Assembly (NCBI GenBank): GCA_024704765.1
Contig: JAKMXF010000188.1
Location: 248,001 to 312,000, forward strand
Source of the DNA: Oopsacas minuta
Taxonomy: Eukaryota; Porifera; Hexactinellida; Lyssacinosida; Leucopsacidae
Direction: 5' to 3'
Length of the DNA stretch: 64,000 nt
Shown here in pieces: positions 43,735-54,867 of the stretch. Below the pieces are notes generated by a model. It did no database searches and was not told where the DNA came from. It was given only the letters and a program-made list of their open reading frames with translations. The position numbers and the translations under genes are program-made. Positions within the stretch are counted from its first letter, which is position 1. Every line of letters begins with the position of its first letter.

Positions 43735-44180
43735 GATAGAAAAGCTGACGCTCTCATGTAGGGAAATTTGAACCATTTTCTTCCACGTGAGACAACAGCT
43801 AATCAGACAAACATTCTACCATCTTCTGTAGATGACACTTCTCAATAACTTCCCATATCTCCTCATTACTGGACTCATCTAATGGATCCAAGTTGAATCT
43901 GAGAGATCCTGAGAAAAAAACTGGATATTGTAGAATGACAGATAGTCTCTTACGATGTTGATATAGATTCGACTTGGAGATATCATCTCTGTTTATAAAA
44001 ATACAACCTTGATATATCTCATCCATTCTGCACAAAGCATTGAATATTGTTGATTTACCAACTCCAGTCCTACCAATTATCCTGATCTTTTCACCAGCTA
44101 GTATATGTAGAGATTAGCAAGTGAAGAGGGTAGATTTTGTGAATACTTAATGATACATTGATCAATTCTATGTCACCAAC
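43735..44180 (-). pseudogene. ABCC (MRP-type) transporter NBD2 fragment
   Basis: The minus strand encodes part of the second nucleotide-binding domain of a multidrug-resistance-type ABC transporter: GEKIRIIGRTGVGKSTIFNA (Walker A), a Q-loop region RLSVILQYPVFFSGSLRFNL and DPLDESSNEEIWEVIEKCHL. After CLSD comes a TAG. The family pattern then resumes in the same frame as HVEENGSNFP and ERQL, with a TGA at the place of the conserved glycine. Upstream of Walker A the family pattern is split between frames. Two in-frame stops and a frameshift show a dead fragment with no other ABCC exons near it. Confidence 0.8.
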
Positions 44181-44645
44181 ACTGGACAAGTAACAAGAAG
44201 ACATTTCGTATGTTTTTGCAATAGATATTTCCTGATTAAGCTTGGTATATTTTAACATATGGTCAGTTGAAGATAGTGTAGTGTGAGAAATTAGTAAGGG
44301 CTCCTATTTTACTGGGTTGTTTTCCGATATGCTAGCGATATACGGACCCAGGGGTCCGTTAACTCCAAAAACAAGTAGGGAGACACTGGAATAATAATGA
44401 GCTAACTTTCGTGCTAAGCCATTAACAATCTGTCCAGACAACTCTAATAGCTATTATATTCAAGGACTGGTCGAGCTATCGACAACATACTCAAAAACTG
44501 AGTGGAACTATCTGTTCACTAACTATTTACTATAATACGAATAAATTTGTAGGAATTAAAATTATATCTTTTCAATAAAGAGAATATATACAAAGTGAAT
44601 TCAAACAAGGATCAAAATATACAAATATCACGACCACCAGCACAA

Positions 44646-46190
44646 TTACATAATCATGTGGAAGTTAATATAAAAGTTAACATCTCCCCTCTGTACAGAT
44701 ATTATGAACGGATCAATAGGATGATATGTGAATGCTACCATCTCTCTAGCTGGATTATCATGCGGTCGCAGTCTCGGCTGGAAGGCTAGAGCGTGTTGAT
44801 GTTGATGGAAGAAACCAATCGGGTGTTCAAACACTTCACTCCATGGCCTGTCTATAACTGGTACGAATTTATCATTATATCTGAATATCATCCTGTTAAG
44901 AAATGGAGACTCGTGTACAGCCTGACAAGAGAATGGCAGCTGGCTTAAGGTCCTAATAATTGCTTCTTTTGGACCTCCATTTCTAGCTGTTACCAGACCC
45001 TGTTTATATTGTCTGTGTATTTCCATAGCATATATGTTATCTCGCATTGGAGATCCTTCTAATAATGCTCTATTTTCTTCGTAGTACGTCATCAGCTCAT
45101 CCAGGTTGTCAAGCATATCAGCGAACACTCTGTACACAGAGTTAGTACGCAGATCATAAAATACCCACATGTTATACTTCGGGCCCTGGTCTTGTCGCTT
45201 GTAGATAACTCTCTCATGACTGTATCGAATGAAGAGACGAAATGGATCTAACAGCTGTATCTTCCATATTTTCATTTTGCGTACTGTCTCGAAGTGGAAA
45301 TAGAATCTCAATAGTTTGTGCATACGCTTAAGAGGTTCAGGTTCTTCGTTAGACTTTACGAATAGAAATCGCATTATCTTCTGTTTCATCTGTGTAAGTA
45401 GATGCGGATAATTCTTAGGTAATAAAGGTCTGGAGCTAATGTCTGGGTGTGTGAAGAATAGCTCATACTCAGCCTGGACTAGAAATTGTCCTAGAATATC
45501 AGAGGGTAACAGCTGCCCTCCTCTCTCCTCGCTGATATCAAACAGATGAATATTCTGCTTAGCCATAGACAGAATAGCTACTTTATACGCGTTAACTGAT
45601 ACACTGAGTCCGTGAATAGTAGAGAGTAGCAGCATATCCCTGGGGAAATCAACTTTATCAGCTCTCAATCCAGTAGAGAGGTTTATTAGCATAATACGAT
45701 ATGTCTCAATGTAATGAAGAGTGCCGAAGAAAACCAAATTATCGTTATGATCCAATCTAGGATCAGGATTATAATGTTTTAGATATTCCTTCTTGAAACC
45801 ACCCGCTATAAGAAACTTAGAGTCTTTTGTAAAGAGACAGCACTGAGGCACGAATGAGAAGTCTCTACCAATCTGTACACTGAAACGTTTACGGAAAATA
45901 TCTTTGAATATTTTATCAGCTGTAGCTCTCTCACTCTTCCCTCTACCAACACCCAGATACTCATACACAACTATTTCAGATTGGTTTCTACTGAATGTTA
46001 TAAGCAGTTTACCGTCTGGAGTGAATTTACGTAGATGACCTGCTTCCATGCTGACGTTATTTATAGTTTTCTTGGGTAGAAGGTTCTGGTACATGTAGCT
46101 GATAGTGTGCGGATTAGGATGAAGGAATGTACGGAGAGTTAGTTTGTTGAATAGATTAAAGTATTTCTTTCTGTTCCAATTTATTGACAT
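44646..46190 (-). CDS. DET1: DET1 homologue, CRL4-COP1 ubiquitin ligase adaptor
   Basis: A single-exon gene of 514 residues (human about 550). DET1 joins DDB1, DDA1 and COP1 in a CUL4 ubiquitin ligase that controls turnover of factors such as c-Jun. Family segments: HLRKFTPDGKLLITFSRNQS followed by EIVVYEYLG at about 50-80, LFTKDSKFLIAGG, the IHLFDI segment, then a C-terminal part with DRPWSEVFEHPIGFF, REMVAFTYHPIDPFIISVQR and a terminal NFHMIM that parallels the NFHM of vertebrate DET1. Start chosen at the first ATG, whose following residues fit the family N-terminus. There is no intron, unlike most of its neighbours. Confidence 0.93.
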   Translation of the reverse strand: MSINWNRKKYFNLFNKLTLRTFLHPNPHTISYMYQNLLPKKTINNVSMEAGHLRKFTPDGKLLITFSRNQSEIVVYEYLGVGRGKSERATADKIFKDIFRKRFSVQIGRDFSFVPQCCLFTKDSKFLIAGGFKKEYLKHYNPDPRLDHNDNLVFFGTLHYIETYRIMLINLSTGLRADKVDFPRDMLLLSTIHGLSVSVNAYKVAILSMAKQNIHLFDISEERGGQLLPSDILGQFLVQAEYELFFTHPDISSRPLLPKNYPHLLTQMKQKIMRFLFVKSNEEPEPLKRMHKLLRFYFHFETVRKMKIWKIQLLDPFRLFIRYSHERVIYKRQDQGPKYNMWVFYDLRTNSVYRVFADMLDNLDELMTYYEENRALLEGSPMRDNIYAMEIHRQYKQGLVTARNGGPKEAIIRTLSQLPFSCQAVHESPFLNRMIFRYNDKFVPVIDRPWSEVFEHPIGFFHQHQHALAFQPRLRPHDNPAREMVAFTYHPIDPFIISVQRGDVNFYINFHMIM

Positions 46191-46820
46191 ATTTGATATA
46201 TAAATGTGTGCTACTGTGAATACATCAACTAAATTACGGTATTGTAGTGTTCAAACATTTAGTATTAGGTGTGCTAATTAGTTGAAATGCCCGCTTTTAA
46301 AATATTATTTCGAGAAATTAGTTTCTGGGAAAGATTTTACCAATATATTGGATATAACTACCTATTAGACAAATATAGATGAATATAACCTAGATAATCT
46401 ACATAAACAAATCAACAATTAAAGTTCATAGTCTCTGCATCATCAATGAAAATCTCAAATTTGGAATCCACATACACGATTACCCCTGGCTAGCAGTTGA
46501 AACGAAATCTGTAGCATGATTAATGATATGATAAATCAGTGAAGTTTTAACATTCAAAATCTGAAAATCTTCAAATGGACTCTACGCACCCAATAGGAAA
46601 CTGATAGAAACTGTTGGAAATTGGTGGAAACTAATGGAAACTGCTATGTTCAATTTTGATTTGTGCAAAATGACAAATCAAAGTGAACACTACCTACTCA
46701 AACACGATCATACTTAGAAAGGAAATCAGAACTGGAATTCTGAAATTCCATATGAAATCCTATGGGAATTCCTGAGAATTCCTATGGATTCCCATAGGAT
46801 TTCCATTGTAGAGGATTCAA
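46191..46820. other. Spacer upstream of DET1 with short repeats
   Basis: No gene. A run of degenerate GGAAACTG-type units lies at about 46590-46650, resembling (inverted) TTTCTAGCGGTTTCCAACAG at 63080. A hairpin at about 46754-46803 has arms around GAAATCCTATGGGA and TCCCATAGGATTTC. Confidence 0.5.
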
Positions 46821-47282
46821 GAGATATACTACTACTTAGCAAATTATTCTCTTCAAAAATTGAGAATTATTTGCTATTCTAAACAAATAGCCAAACTTCT
46901 AAACCACATAACAATATTCTCTGGAATCCACTATATATGATAAAGAGATAAATACACGAGAGAAACTGAAATAAAATAATAAACAAATGAATGTAAATGG
47001 ATAGACATTTGAATAGTCATAAATTTAAGTTTCCAACTAATTCCAAAACATTCAAACCAGGTATAACACATTCCAATAGTTACCAACAAGTTCCAATACA
47101 TTCGAACCAGTTCCAAAATATTACAACCAATTGCAAACATTTCCAAACAGTTCAAACACTTTCTGATAGTTTGCAATGAATTCAAAAATTTGTCAGACGA
47201 GCGCGCTTCGCTTGCTCGCGCTTCGCGGTTGCAAACACTTCGTCCCACACTCGTGCATACGGCCCTCGAGTACATAAACTCA
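46821..47282 (+). repeat. Long repeat, copy A (inverted partner at 63509-64000)
   Basis: From GAGATATACTACTACTTAGC to the GC-rich tail (CTCGCGCTTCGCGGTTGC, CTCGAGTACATAAAC), this stretch is nearly the reverse complement of 63509-64000. The middle is a run of degenerate 10-12 bp units of the form TTCCAANNNN. The first part is very close between copies; the repeated middle differs in length. The short open frames in both copies are shared by-products. Confidence 0.88.
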
Positions 47283-48142
47283 TAATCTTAATTCTCATCT
47301 AATGTAAAAATTGTGAAATATACAGAAAACATACACAAATACTACAAATTGAAGTAATAAGGAGAATTGCATTAATAAAGAAGCAAGAAATATAAACAGT
47401 TCCTGATTCACAGTAATTCCGTTACCGGTACCACAAAGTGAATTTACACGATCCCTGTACCGGAGATGTTTTCGAAAAACTGTCAGGCCGGACAGATTTT
47501 TCGATAACATAGCAACTCTCAATAATGAAACCAAGACTCATCACCCGTTACGATACGATCTAAAAAGTTACTATCCGACTTGTACATTGACAATAATTTC
47601 TTGTTAACTTCAATTATTTAATAATATTTCGAAAGTTTATCCCAACATTTGTGAAGTAAATAAGTAAGTCTACCAAAAGTTAAGCGTAATCAAAACCGTT
47701 GAATGATGAACACATGAATAATTTGCTGGAGGGGAACATCGGAATACATTGAAGAAGCTTAAACATGAGCTGTTCAGGAGTCAATTTCTGAATTGCATGT
47801 AAATTCTATCTAATGTGTCCACCCATTATCCTACCATGCTACCCTTCATTTGAATTAATATGAAGGTTGGGTACAGGATATTTAGCTGTAAGGGAGCTTC
47901 AGCCCATACATGTACCATATATAGTTACATATCACCATTAGCTATATTTAAATAACTGAGACGTATAGACTTTTGTGCCGTAACAATAACAACAACATAT
48001 AAATTTACAGAAGGCCTAAAATGTCGTCCTCGCCCCAGTTACCTAGAAATCATAGACTAGAAACTAGTAATTGCTCTAACTATTGTTTTGCTACGTACGA
48101 TTATAATAGCACTAAGGAGGATGCACATATCGCAGTGAGGAT
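47283..48142. other. Gene-free stretch
   Basis: I see nothing I can name as a gene. The sequence is AT-rich with no clear inverted repeats. Minor open frames have no recognisable family. Confidence 0.45.
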
Positions 48143-48220
48143 TGCTTACCCAGGAATCGAACTTGGATAATCCGATCTAAAGTCAAGAGTTTGTCCATTA
48201 AACTAATAAGCGAAGTAGCG
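48143..48220 (-). ncRNA. tRNA-like sequence, copy 2
   Basis: The minus strand reads TAGTTTAATGG (A-box-like) and AAGTTCGATTCCTGG (B-box-like, one change from copy 1), ending in GGGTAAGCAATCC. Both flanks are shared with 38845-38924: AGGCTAAA-CGCTACTTCGCTT on the 5' side and a TATAAATAG element about 38 bases upstream (48258-48266). The putative anticodon loop differs between the copies, and the stems are imperfect. It is a second member of the same tRNA-derived family. Confidence 0.5.
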
Positions 48221-48615
48221 TTATGTTTAGCCTCTAAATATCAATTCAAATTCAAATCTATTTATACTTTCAATAATGAGAGCATTATAACTAAGGGTCT
48301 TTTATATGTAAAATGAAATGCCACAATATCACGTAGATAGCCACCATCCAGGATAGGGGATTTCCAGGGGAAATATTGGATATTTCTGGATTTTTCTCAT
48401 AAAAGAGGGAAAAATTCATAGTTTTTGCATAGAAATTTAGAAATCCAGGGATTTCGAGAAATGTATCCAGGGAAATTTAAAGTGTTGGTAAGTATGGTAT
48501 TACAGAAATACACACGACACTGACGACAGACCTGCTAATATCCCTATACACAGGGCTAGATTATTCTGTGGACAGTGCAGTCGATACAATTTCTATCGCT
48601 ATCGAACCCTAAAAA

Positions 48616-49150
48616 TTGACTCGAAACCTCGTTAATACAAATACGGTTAATACGAATTTCTGGCTAAGATAACAAATATATGCACATAATCAGGTCCCTA
48701 TAATAGTTATTCAATTGGTATCACTCCGGTTAACAAGGCTCTCACCTGGAAACCTTCAAAATCGTGAGATTTGTAATTTTGTATTAGTATTCTATGGAAA
48801 GACCAGGGATTTTGTAGTATTTTAAACCCGAAATCGTGAGACTCACGAAGGCGGACAAATTCTACATATTAGTCCTTCCATTGGTGCTATGTTCGCATAA
48901 CCCCGAACCTATTACTCTTCATATGCTGGTCATCAGACCGTTTTTACTGTTTTTGCAAAATGTAGATAAGTAGTAATGACAATAGTTTCTATGATAAATA
49001 TGATCGTAACATAACATTGAGTGGATAATTAGCATAATTACAAAAATAATTCGAATTTTTAAAATTTCATAATACTAAATTTATTATTCCCAATACTGGC
49101 CACTCGGGATGTATGTCTTGATTGTGTTCGTATTAACGAGGTTCTACTGT
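48616..49150. mobile_element. pogo-like inverted-repeat element
   Basis: The left part has AAACCTCGTTAATACAAATAC and the right end is the inverse of CAGTAGAACCTCGTTAATACG. Inside, at 48725-48850, lies a segment (CTTCAAAATCGTGAGAT, GAAAGACCAGGGATT) whose inverted copy is at 51590-51715. No transposase. Confidence 0.5.
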
Positions 49151-49159
49151 AGCTGTATA

Positions 49160-49346
49160 CAGTGGAAGCCGCTTAATCGGGACAATGTTTTGGGAACAAA
49201 TTTTTTACATACAAATATCATCGGATAATTGGAGATAGAATCGGTTAATCGGGATTTATCATCCCGACTACCTAATATTTGAAAATTATTATCGCTCATA
49301 TTCTGGACTTCTATCCTGATAAACCGAATATTAAGTGGCTTCCACT
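49160..49346. mobile_element. 187-bp pogo-like MITE
   Basis: The ends are CAGTGGAAGCCGCTTAATCGG and the inverse of CAGTGGAAGCCACTTAATATT, with TA on both sides (49158-49159 and 49347-49348). It lies directly beside the element ending near 49150. Confidence 0.85.
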
Positions 49347-49423
49347 GTATTGCATTTTTGGTACTGAACACTCCGGAAATCTTAATTATCTGAACAGAAG
49401 TGGTCCAATTAACATGATCTACT

Positions 49424-49606
49424 AGTCAACTCCTGTTACATCTAAGCTTAAGAAACCGCGATAATTACATCGATATAAGCGGAGTTTGATATAATCGACG
49501 AAATGTATGTTAATACTTTGTTTGAGCTCATATTAGCACAACATCAGACTTCAGGATAAGCGAGTATATCGATATATTCGTGTTCGATATAACGGGAGTT
49601 GACTGT
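49424..49606. mobile_element. MITE with AGTCAACTCC-type termini
   Basis: The left end has AGTCAACTCCTGTTACATC and the right end is the inverse of CAGTCAACTCCCGTTATATC, followed by TA. Internal CGATATAA motifs are also in inverted arrangement. Confidence 0.65.
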
Positions 49607-49783
49607 ATGTATATTAATGGTAATAATGAATTGTGGAATTGAATTATAAGATTTGTATCTAGTGGATATTTCAAGAAAATATGAATAAACTTAAATTTAG
49701 AAGTAATAAACTTCCTAAACTTAATAACATAAATAATTAATACATAACATTTCCCTAGTAACAAGGATGGTAAAAGGAATGTC

Positions 49784-52484
49784 CTAGAGTCCATTATAAG
49801 CAGACTGTTCAGAATTCTGGCCTAAAAGAGTCACGATATTTTCAGCTTCTGTAGGTGAGAAGGTCTTGACGGGAAACTCAACTTCAAAGGTGATATAAAG
49901 ATTCCCTCTCCTTGTGTAGTGGTCGTAGAACGGCATACCTTCATCTGATAAATAAATATAATATTATATGTTAGCTGATATAACATTACGTAATATTCTA
50001 TATATCACCCATGGATTAATGGGATATAGTATAATTACTGTACGTACAACAATGAAAAGGCTATAAAATGTTTAGTATTGTCTAATTTGTCTTCTATTTT
50101 AATCTGGTATAAATTAGATACAATTAGGACAGATTAAAATTCTTAAAATATTGTATCAGCCATGTGCCCTGCTCGACAAAGGTGCATAAAATAAAAGTAT
50201 GACTTCTCGTATTATTAGAACCCCACCTACAGCATATAACTCAACATATAACTGCTGCAATAACTAACTTAAAATAGTGATAATATCTCCATGAGCTGTC
50301 ACTGTATCTTTAACGACAGAAACCTTGTGTCCGTCTAAATGTGTAAGATTCATCTTAAATCCAGTTAACGCATCTCTCAGAGTTATTGAAATATTAGTGT
50401 ATAAATCGTGCTCCTTCCTCTCAAATATGACATGTTTGTTTGTCTGAATCTGAACAATAAAATCGCCAGGATCTCCGTCTATGTGCGGCTCTCCCTCTCC
50501 TATAGGTGTGATATGTGTCATATGGCCAAATTTCAGAACGTAAAACTCAGGGGTTCGTAAACCCAGATTTCCGACGCATGCGAAAATTTCCAGTTAATAT
50601 ATATATATATATATATGTACATGATGTAGCATGTGCCACCCAAAGGTACGTGTATATCTAGTGGAAATTTTGCGATATAAGTAAGGCTAGAATTCCATAA
50701 GAAATTTCCTGGAGAAATCCATAGCCGATGAGAAATCTAATTTATTAAATTTTCTAATATAAATTCATTTCATTTACATGCCAATAATAAAATTATAAAT
50801 TATTACTATACAAATATAACATACCATTGAACCTGTACTGTTGTCCATTAGACATCCCTGGTTCAATTTCAAATTCTAAGTTCCTTTCTTCAGTAACCAA
50901 TCGTTTGTTCGGACAAGAATCACAAACTTCCTCAGGGAACATTTGGAACTGTCCAGGTCCTAATTGCCGTGTTACCATTTTAGAGGTACAACGACATTTT
51001 CTTGTCCCACTTGTTTCCTGGTATACAGGCTTAGACCGTAGAAATTCAACAAATTCTCCTAAAATATGCAATAAGATAATGTATACTATGGAATAATTAA
51101 CAATAGTACCCCGAACTAGGTAGGGTTAATTAGTACAAAGAAATACGATTAGATGTCAAGCAACAAAAAACAACGTATGATTGTAAGGAAGGAATTTTAC
51201 TTTTTGATATCTACTGGATAGTAAGAGATATGTCTAGACAGTATTATAGCCAAAATAGAGCTAATTAGGCCACTAAAATTAATTACCTGTTCCTTATCCG
51301 GAATTTCTTCAGAAACTGGCACTGCGGGCAGTATTTTATTAGATTTTTTATAGGCCAGTTAATGTATAAATATTTTGACCCTCCGATTATATCGCCACAT
51401 CTCTCTGGACATTAAAAATATTGAATCTTTCAACTATCAAATAGTAAAATGTGGATTGCACACTCTGTGACCAAAGAATTATTCATAAATTTGGAAAAAT
51501 ACCAATAAAATCTTTCCGGACGGGGGACAAGATTTAGGACGGACGTGAAAGAGAAACAAATATTAGTCTACAGTGCCTTATATAATTATATCAGGGTTCT
51601 CAACTCTCACGATCTTGGGTCTACAAATACTACAGAATCCCTGGTCTTTTCATAGAAATCTAATACTAAATTGTACATCTCACGATTTTGAAGCCTTCCA
51701 GGTTGAGAGCCCCGTTATGTTGCCTTCCTTGATGGCAAAAATAATAGTTAATTCCGGGAGGATAATTATATATAATTTCACTCATTCTTACCATCCAGGC
51801 GTCGTAATTTATTGGGAGGCTAGGAAGCATATTTTAAGCATCAGTTCATTCAGACATGCTAATATACAGGGGATCTTAAGAGATTAGTATTATTACTTCC
51901 AGTGCTTTTTATTCAAACCTGATAAACCAGGGAAACAGTACGCAATTGTTTGTTTGTTTTTGTAAACGGCTAATTTCCTCCCCAACCATACAAGTATCTC
52001 CTATCTTAAGAATTCAACATATAATCTATAGTTCTATACCATGTAACTTACCATTATACAACTCCTCAAGAGTAACCAACACCTCGAGAAGTACATCTGC
52101 TCCTCTAGGGGTCTCATGATGACCCTGTCTCTGTCCACCGCCAAAACCAAATCCAAACCCTCCAAAGAAAGATGAGAACACATCTCCCCCGCCATGTCTA
52201 TTACCGCTCAAACCCTCTTCACCCCTCTCGTCGTAGATTTTTCGTTTTTCTTTATCGTTCAGAACCTCATAGGCAGCCCCAATATCATGAAATTTCTCTT
52301 CAGAATCTGGATCAGAACTTCTGTCCGGGTGATGTATCATTGCTAGCGCTCTATAAGCTTTCTTTATTTGGTGTCTGGTAGCACTTCGTGACACACCTAG
52401 AATCTTGTAAAAATCTCTGCCACATTCCACAAGTAGTGCCCCTAGCAACGCAGCAACCAGAAAAACTAAAATATATATTCTCAT
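49784..52484 (-). CDS. DNAJB11: DNAJB11 / ERdj3 ER co-chaperone, four exons
   Basis: ERdj3 is an ER-lumenal Hsp40 that delivers clients to BiP. Exons on the minus strand: 52484-52052, 51058-50825, 50499-50269 and 49944-49784; GT-AG sites and phases agree, giving 352 residues (human 358). Parts in order: signal peptide ([20 protein letters not shown]), J domain with HHPD (HPD at 52-54), a Gly/Phe-rich linker ([16 protein letters not shown]), substrate domain with the CRC and CDSC cysteines around [14 protein letters not shown], then [14 protein letters not shown] and [12 protein letters not shown], and a last exon with [12 protein letters not shown]. No KDEL signal, as in other ERdj3 proteins. 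The last intron's donor was chosen so that LNEGMPFYD replaces the family's KGEGLPNFD. Confidence 0.93.
51590..51715 (-). repeat. Inverted copy of the 48725-48850 repeat, in DNAJB11 intron 1
   Basis: Read on the minus strand this gives GGCTCTCAACCTGGAAGGCT, TCAAAATCGTGAGAT, AAAAGACCAGGGATT and GATCGTGAGAG, matching the element at 48725-48850 in order and spacing. A fragment of the theme (AAGTCTCGCGGATCC) also lies near 41096. Confidence 0.75.
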
Positions 52485-53631
52485 ACTAAATATCTTACTA
52501 GATAATTAATGTAATTGTATTTATCTCATATTTGAGATATTTGTAAGAAAATGATTGGTTGATTCGTTTTGGCCAATGGATAAGTGCAGGTAGCGTAATA
52601 TTAGCACTAATCATTCTTATTTTCAGGGATTCCCCGGACTATATGTGTCCGGGTGTAAACCACACAACCACAGGTAATTCGAGCGGCCAAGAGGCCTATC
52701 CGGAGTCAACCCAGTATGGAGGTAAACAGGGGGCGTAGCCAAGCATCTTCTGTTTGTAGTTGTTGGCAACAGTAGGAACCCTCTTAAATATTTGGGATGC
52801 TAGCAACCCCATTGGCACATTTCTGTACTTAATGAATATCCCGAATATTCGAATACGATGTAGTACTCAGGGGGTCTTTGAACATCCTAGAACCAGGGAT
52901 TGGTTAAACGAGTTTGGCATTATTAAGCTGACAAATACCGCTGATGTAATGCTTTGGGCTAAATTGCACTGTTTCGGAATGAAATTAGTACATCAGCGGT
53001 TACCAACATGGGGGTCCTTAGACCCCTATGGTAGTCCGTGGAGCCGTAAAACACCCAGGGAATCCACAGAATGTTTGAAAATTAGTACAAATACAGGGGT
53101 CCAAGAGTGAAAAGGCTGCCAACTGTTGTACTACAGAATTATAGAAATACATGTCATGATTGTCGTCAATCCATAAAAGGAAAAACAAAGAGTGGTGAAA
53201 CAAGGAATAGAAACTTATCCTTGTTCATTGAAAAATGGTTTTAAAATTTCGGCGACGATATGAAAAGCCTGAAGAAGTGCATGCAAACTATGAATAAGGC
53301 ATCCCTATCCCCATATTGAATTCATGTCTAATAAACAAATTTAAATATAACTTCATCAATCACACATATATCCCTACTGTCCCATAGATAAGGAAATACA
53401 AAATAAAATTACTAGGGCGTAACTAGCATTGAGGCAGAGGAGGCAGTTGCCGTGTTGCCTATCTCCCTATTGAAATCACCATTATATTGTGGCAAATAAT
53501 TATCCTTGCCTCCTCGCTCTTAGATCTCTAGTTTCACCCCAGAATTAGTTATGTATTTCAAAAATAATTTCAGTAAAAAGATTACCTAAATACTAAATAC
53601 ATAGACTCGATATAAAATCAAAATAGAACCA
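52485..53631. other. Intergenic stretch with short inverted repeats
   Basis: No gene is supported. Around 52933-53004, ACCGCTGATGTA and TACATCAGCGGT form a 12-bp inverted pair about 45 bases apart. The sequence GGGGGTCCTTAGACCCC at 53010 is a small palindrome. A phrase with CCACAGAATG near 53070 recalls GGGGTCCACAGAATG at 1204 and GGGGTCCACAGATTATG at 19254, perhaps a shared old repeat. An open frame at 52760-53110 crosses these repeats and is not convincing. Confidence 0.45.
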
Positions 53632-54867
53632 TTATTTAGCAATTTTCTCATCGCAAGCATAGTCTTGACTATCTCCATTATAGCTATAGCCGAAGATAAT
53701 GAAATCATCAAGAAAAATCTCATGCAGTTTCTCACGGAGATTCTGTGGAATATCACGGAAGTACTCATTACACTTTTCACGTGTAGCCTTCCTTTGATAT
53801 TTCTCGAAATATATGGGAGGATTCGATTCTTTGTTTTTCTGCAGGTGATCAACTAATATTTGTGATTCTTCATTGAAAAAATCATGGTCTATAAGTATGT
53901 CATAGTTTACAACACAAGGATTACAGAGGTAAGTTATTGGAGTCCAATGATTATCTAATTCATACAATATATTCTTATCCAGGAAGCTAGTAACCCACGT
54001 AACAAACTCTAAAAATGTAATGTTTAATTTTTCTCCAGGCAATTTTATACGTTGTTGCTGATTCTTAATTTCTTGCTTGTCTTCTAATGACAGCTTAGCA
54101 TAGTTCTCAGATTTCGTATTATTATTCTCCAAATAATTAACTGTGATAATCTGCTTAATGTATTTGAGAGCAAAACTGAATTTCTTCATACTTTCCCCAA
54201 GTTTGTCACAATAAGCTGAGACAAGCCGTTCGAGTGGGTGTCTATAGACGAAGAATTTAGTGTATGTCTGTACACGACGTGCTGTATCCAAAGTAGGACT
54301 CAAATATTCAAATATACTAAATTTAGAATACGTCACTTCTCCGTCATATCCTAACATACTTGCGAATTTTATTGCCCATATATGGGACCCTGCTTTTGGT
54401 ACCACACAGTTTAACACTTCATAAGCATCATTAAATCGCATGAAAAATACATCTGAATTAACAGCGAGTCTATAGTTCAATTCGCCTTCTATTTTCCTGC
54501 AGTGTTCTTTAACAGAGTTTCTACGCTCCAAGAATTTCGGATATACTTGTGCTAAAGGATGATTGCCTTTACTTTCCATTACTTCGATGTATTCATCTGT
54601 AAGGAGTATTTGTTTACCTTTGATTTCTATCAGTATTTTACCATTCCAGTTATTTCTGTAATCAATCCATGATTGATTAACTGAGGAAATATTCAAGGAA
54701 ACATTCTTAAATATTTCCTCGTTGCTAAGAAAACCTTTCTTCCCTTGGAAAACTAATATTTGATACTTATCTGATTTCATAGAAATATAGTGATAGATAC
54801 TTGCAGCGATAAATAGGATTGACAGGCATATTAATATATATTTCCATCTCTTTGTACAAATCATCAT
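53632..54867 (-). CDS. Carbohydrate sulfotransferase, HNK-1/CHST8-14 family
   Basis: A type II Golgi enzyme that moves sulfate from PAPS to a sugar of glycosaminoglycans or N-glycans. Single exon, 411 residues. A membrane anchor lies at about 9-26 (YILICLSILFIAASIYHY) after a short basic tail. The PAPS 5'-phosphosulfate loop is CVVPKAGSHIW at 154-164, and the 3'-phosphate motif is FFVYRHPLERLVSAYCDK at 205-222. The region around DNHWTPITYLCNPCVVNYDI keeps the two cysteines and HW seen in CHST11-14. Several N-glycosylation sequons lie in the stem (NVS, NIS, NQS). The acceptor sugar cannot be decided from sequence alone. Confidence 0.87.
   Translation of the reverse strand: MMICTKRWKYILICLSILFIAASIYHYISMKSDKYQILVFQGKKGFLSNEEIFKNVSLNISSVNQSWIDYRNNWNGKILIEIKGKQILLTDEYIEVMESKGNHPLAQVYPKFLERRNSVKEHCRKIEGELNYRLAVNSDVFFMRFNDAYEVLNCVVPKAGSHIWAIKFASMLGYDGEVTYSKFSIFEYLSPTLDTARRVQTYTKFFVYRHPLERLVSAYCDKLGESMKKFSFALKYIKQIITVNYLENNNTKSENYAKLSLEDKQEIKNQQQRIKLPGEKLNITFLEFVTWVTSFLDKNILYELDNHWTPITYLCNPCVVNYDILIDHDFFNEESQILVDHLQKNKESNPPIYFEKYQRKATREKCNEYFRDIPQNLREKLHEIFLDDFIIFGYSYNGDSQDYACDEKIAK

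Noticed and set aside
46997-47179. 60-residue frame that matches a minus-strand frame at 63471-63824
   Set aside because: The match reflects a shared repeat with a degenerate TTCCAA array, not a conserved gene.
52760-53110. 116-residue plus-strand frame
   Set aside because: It crosses several short inverted repeats and resembles no family I know.
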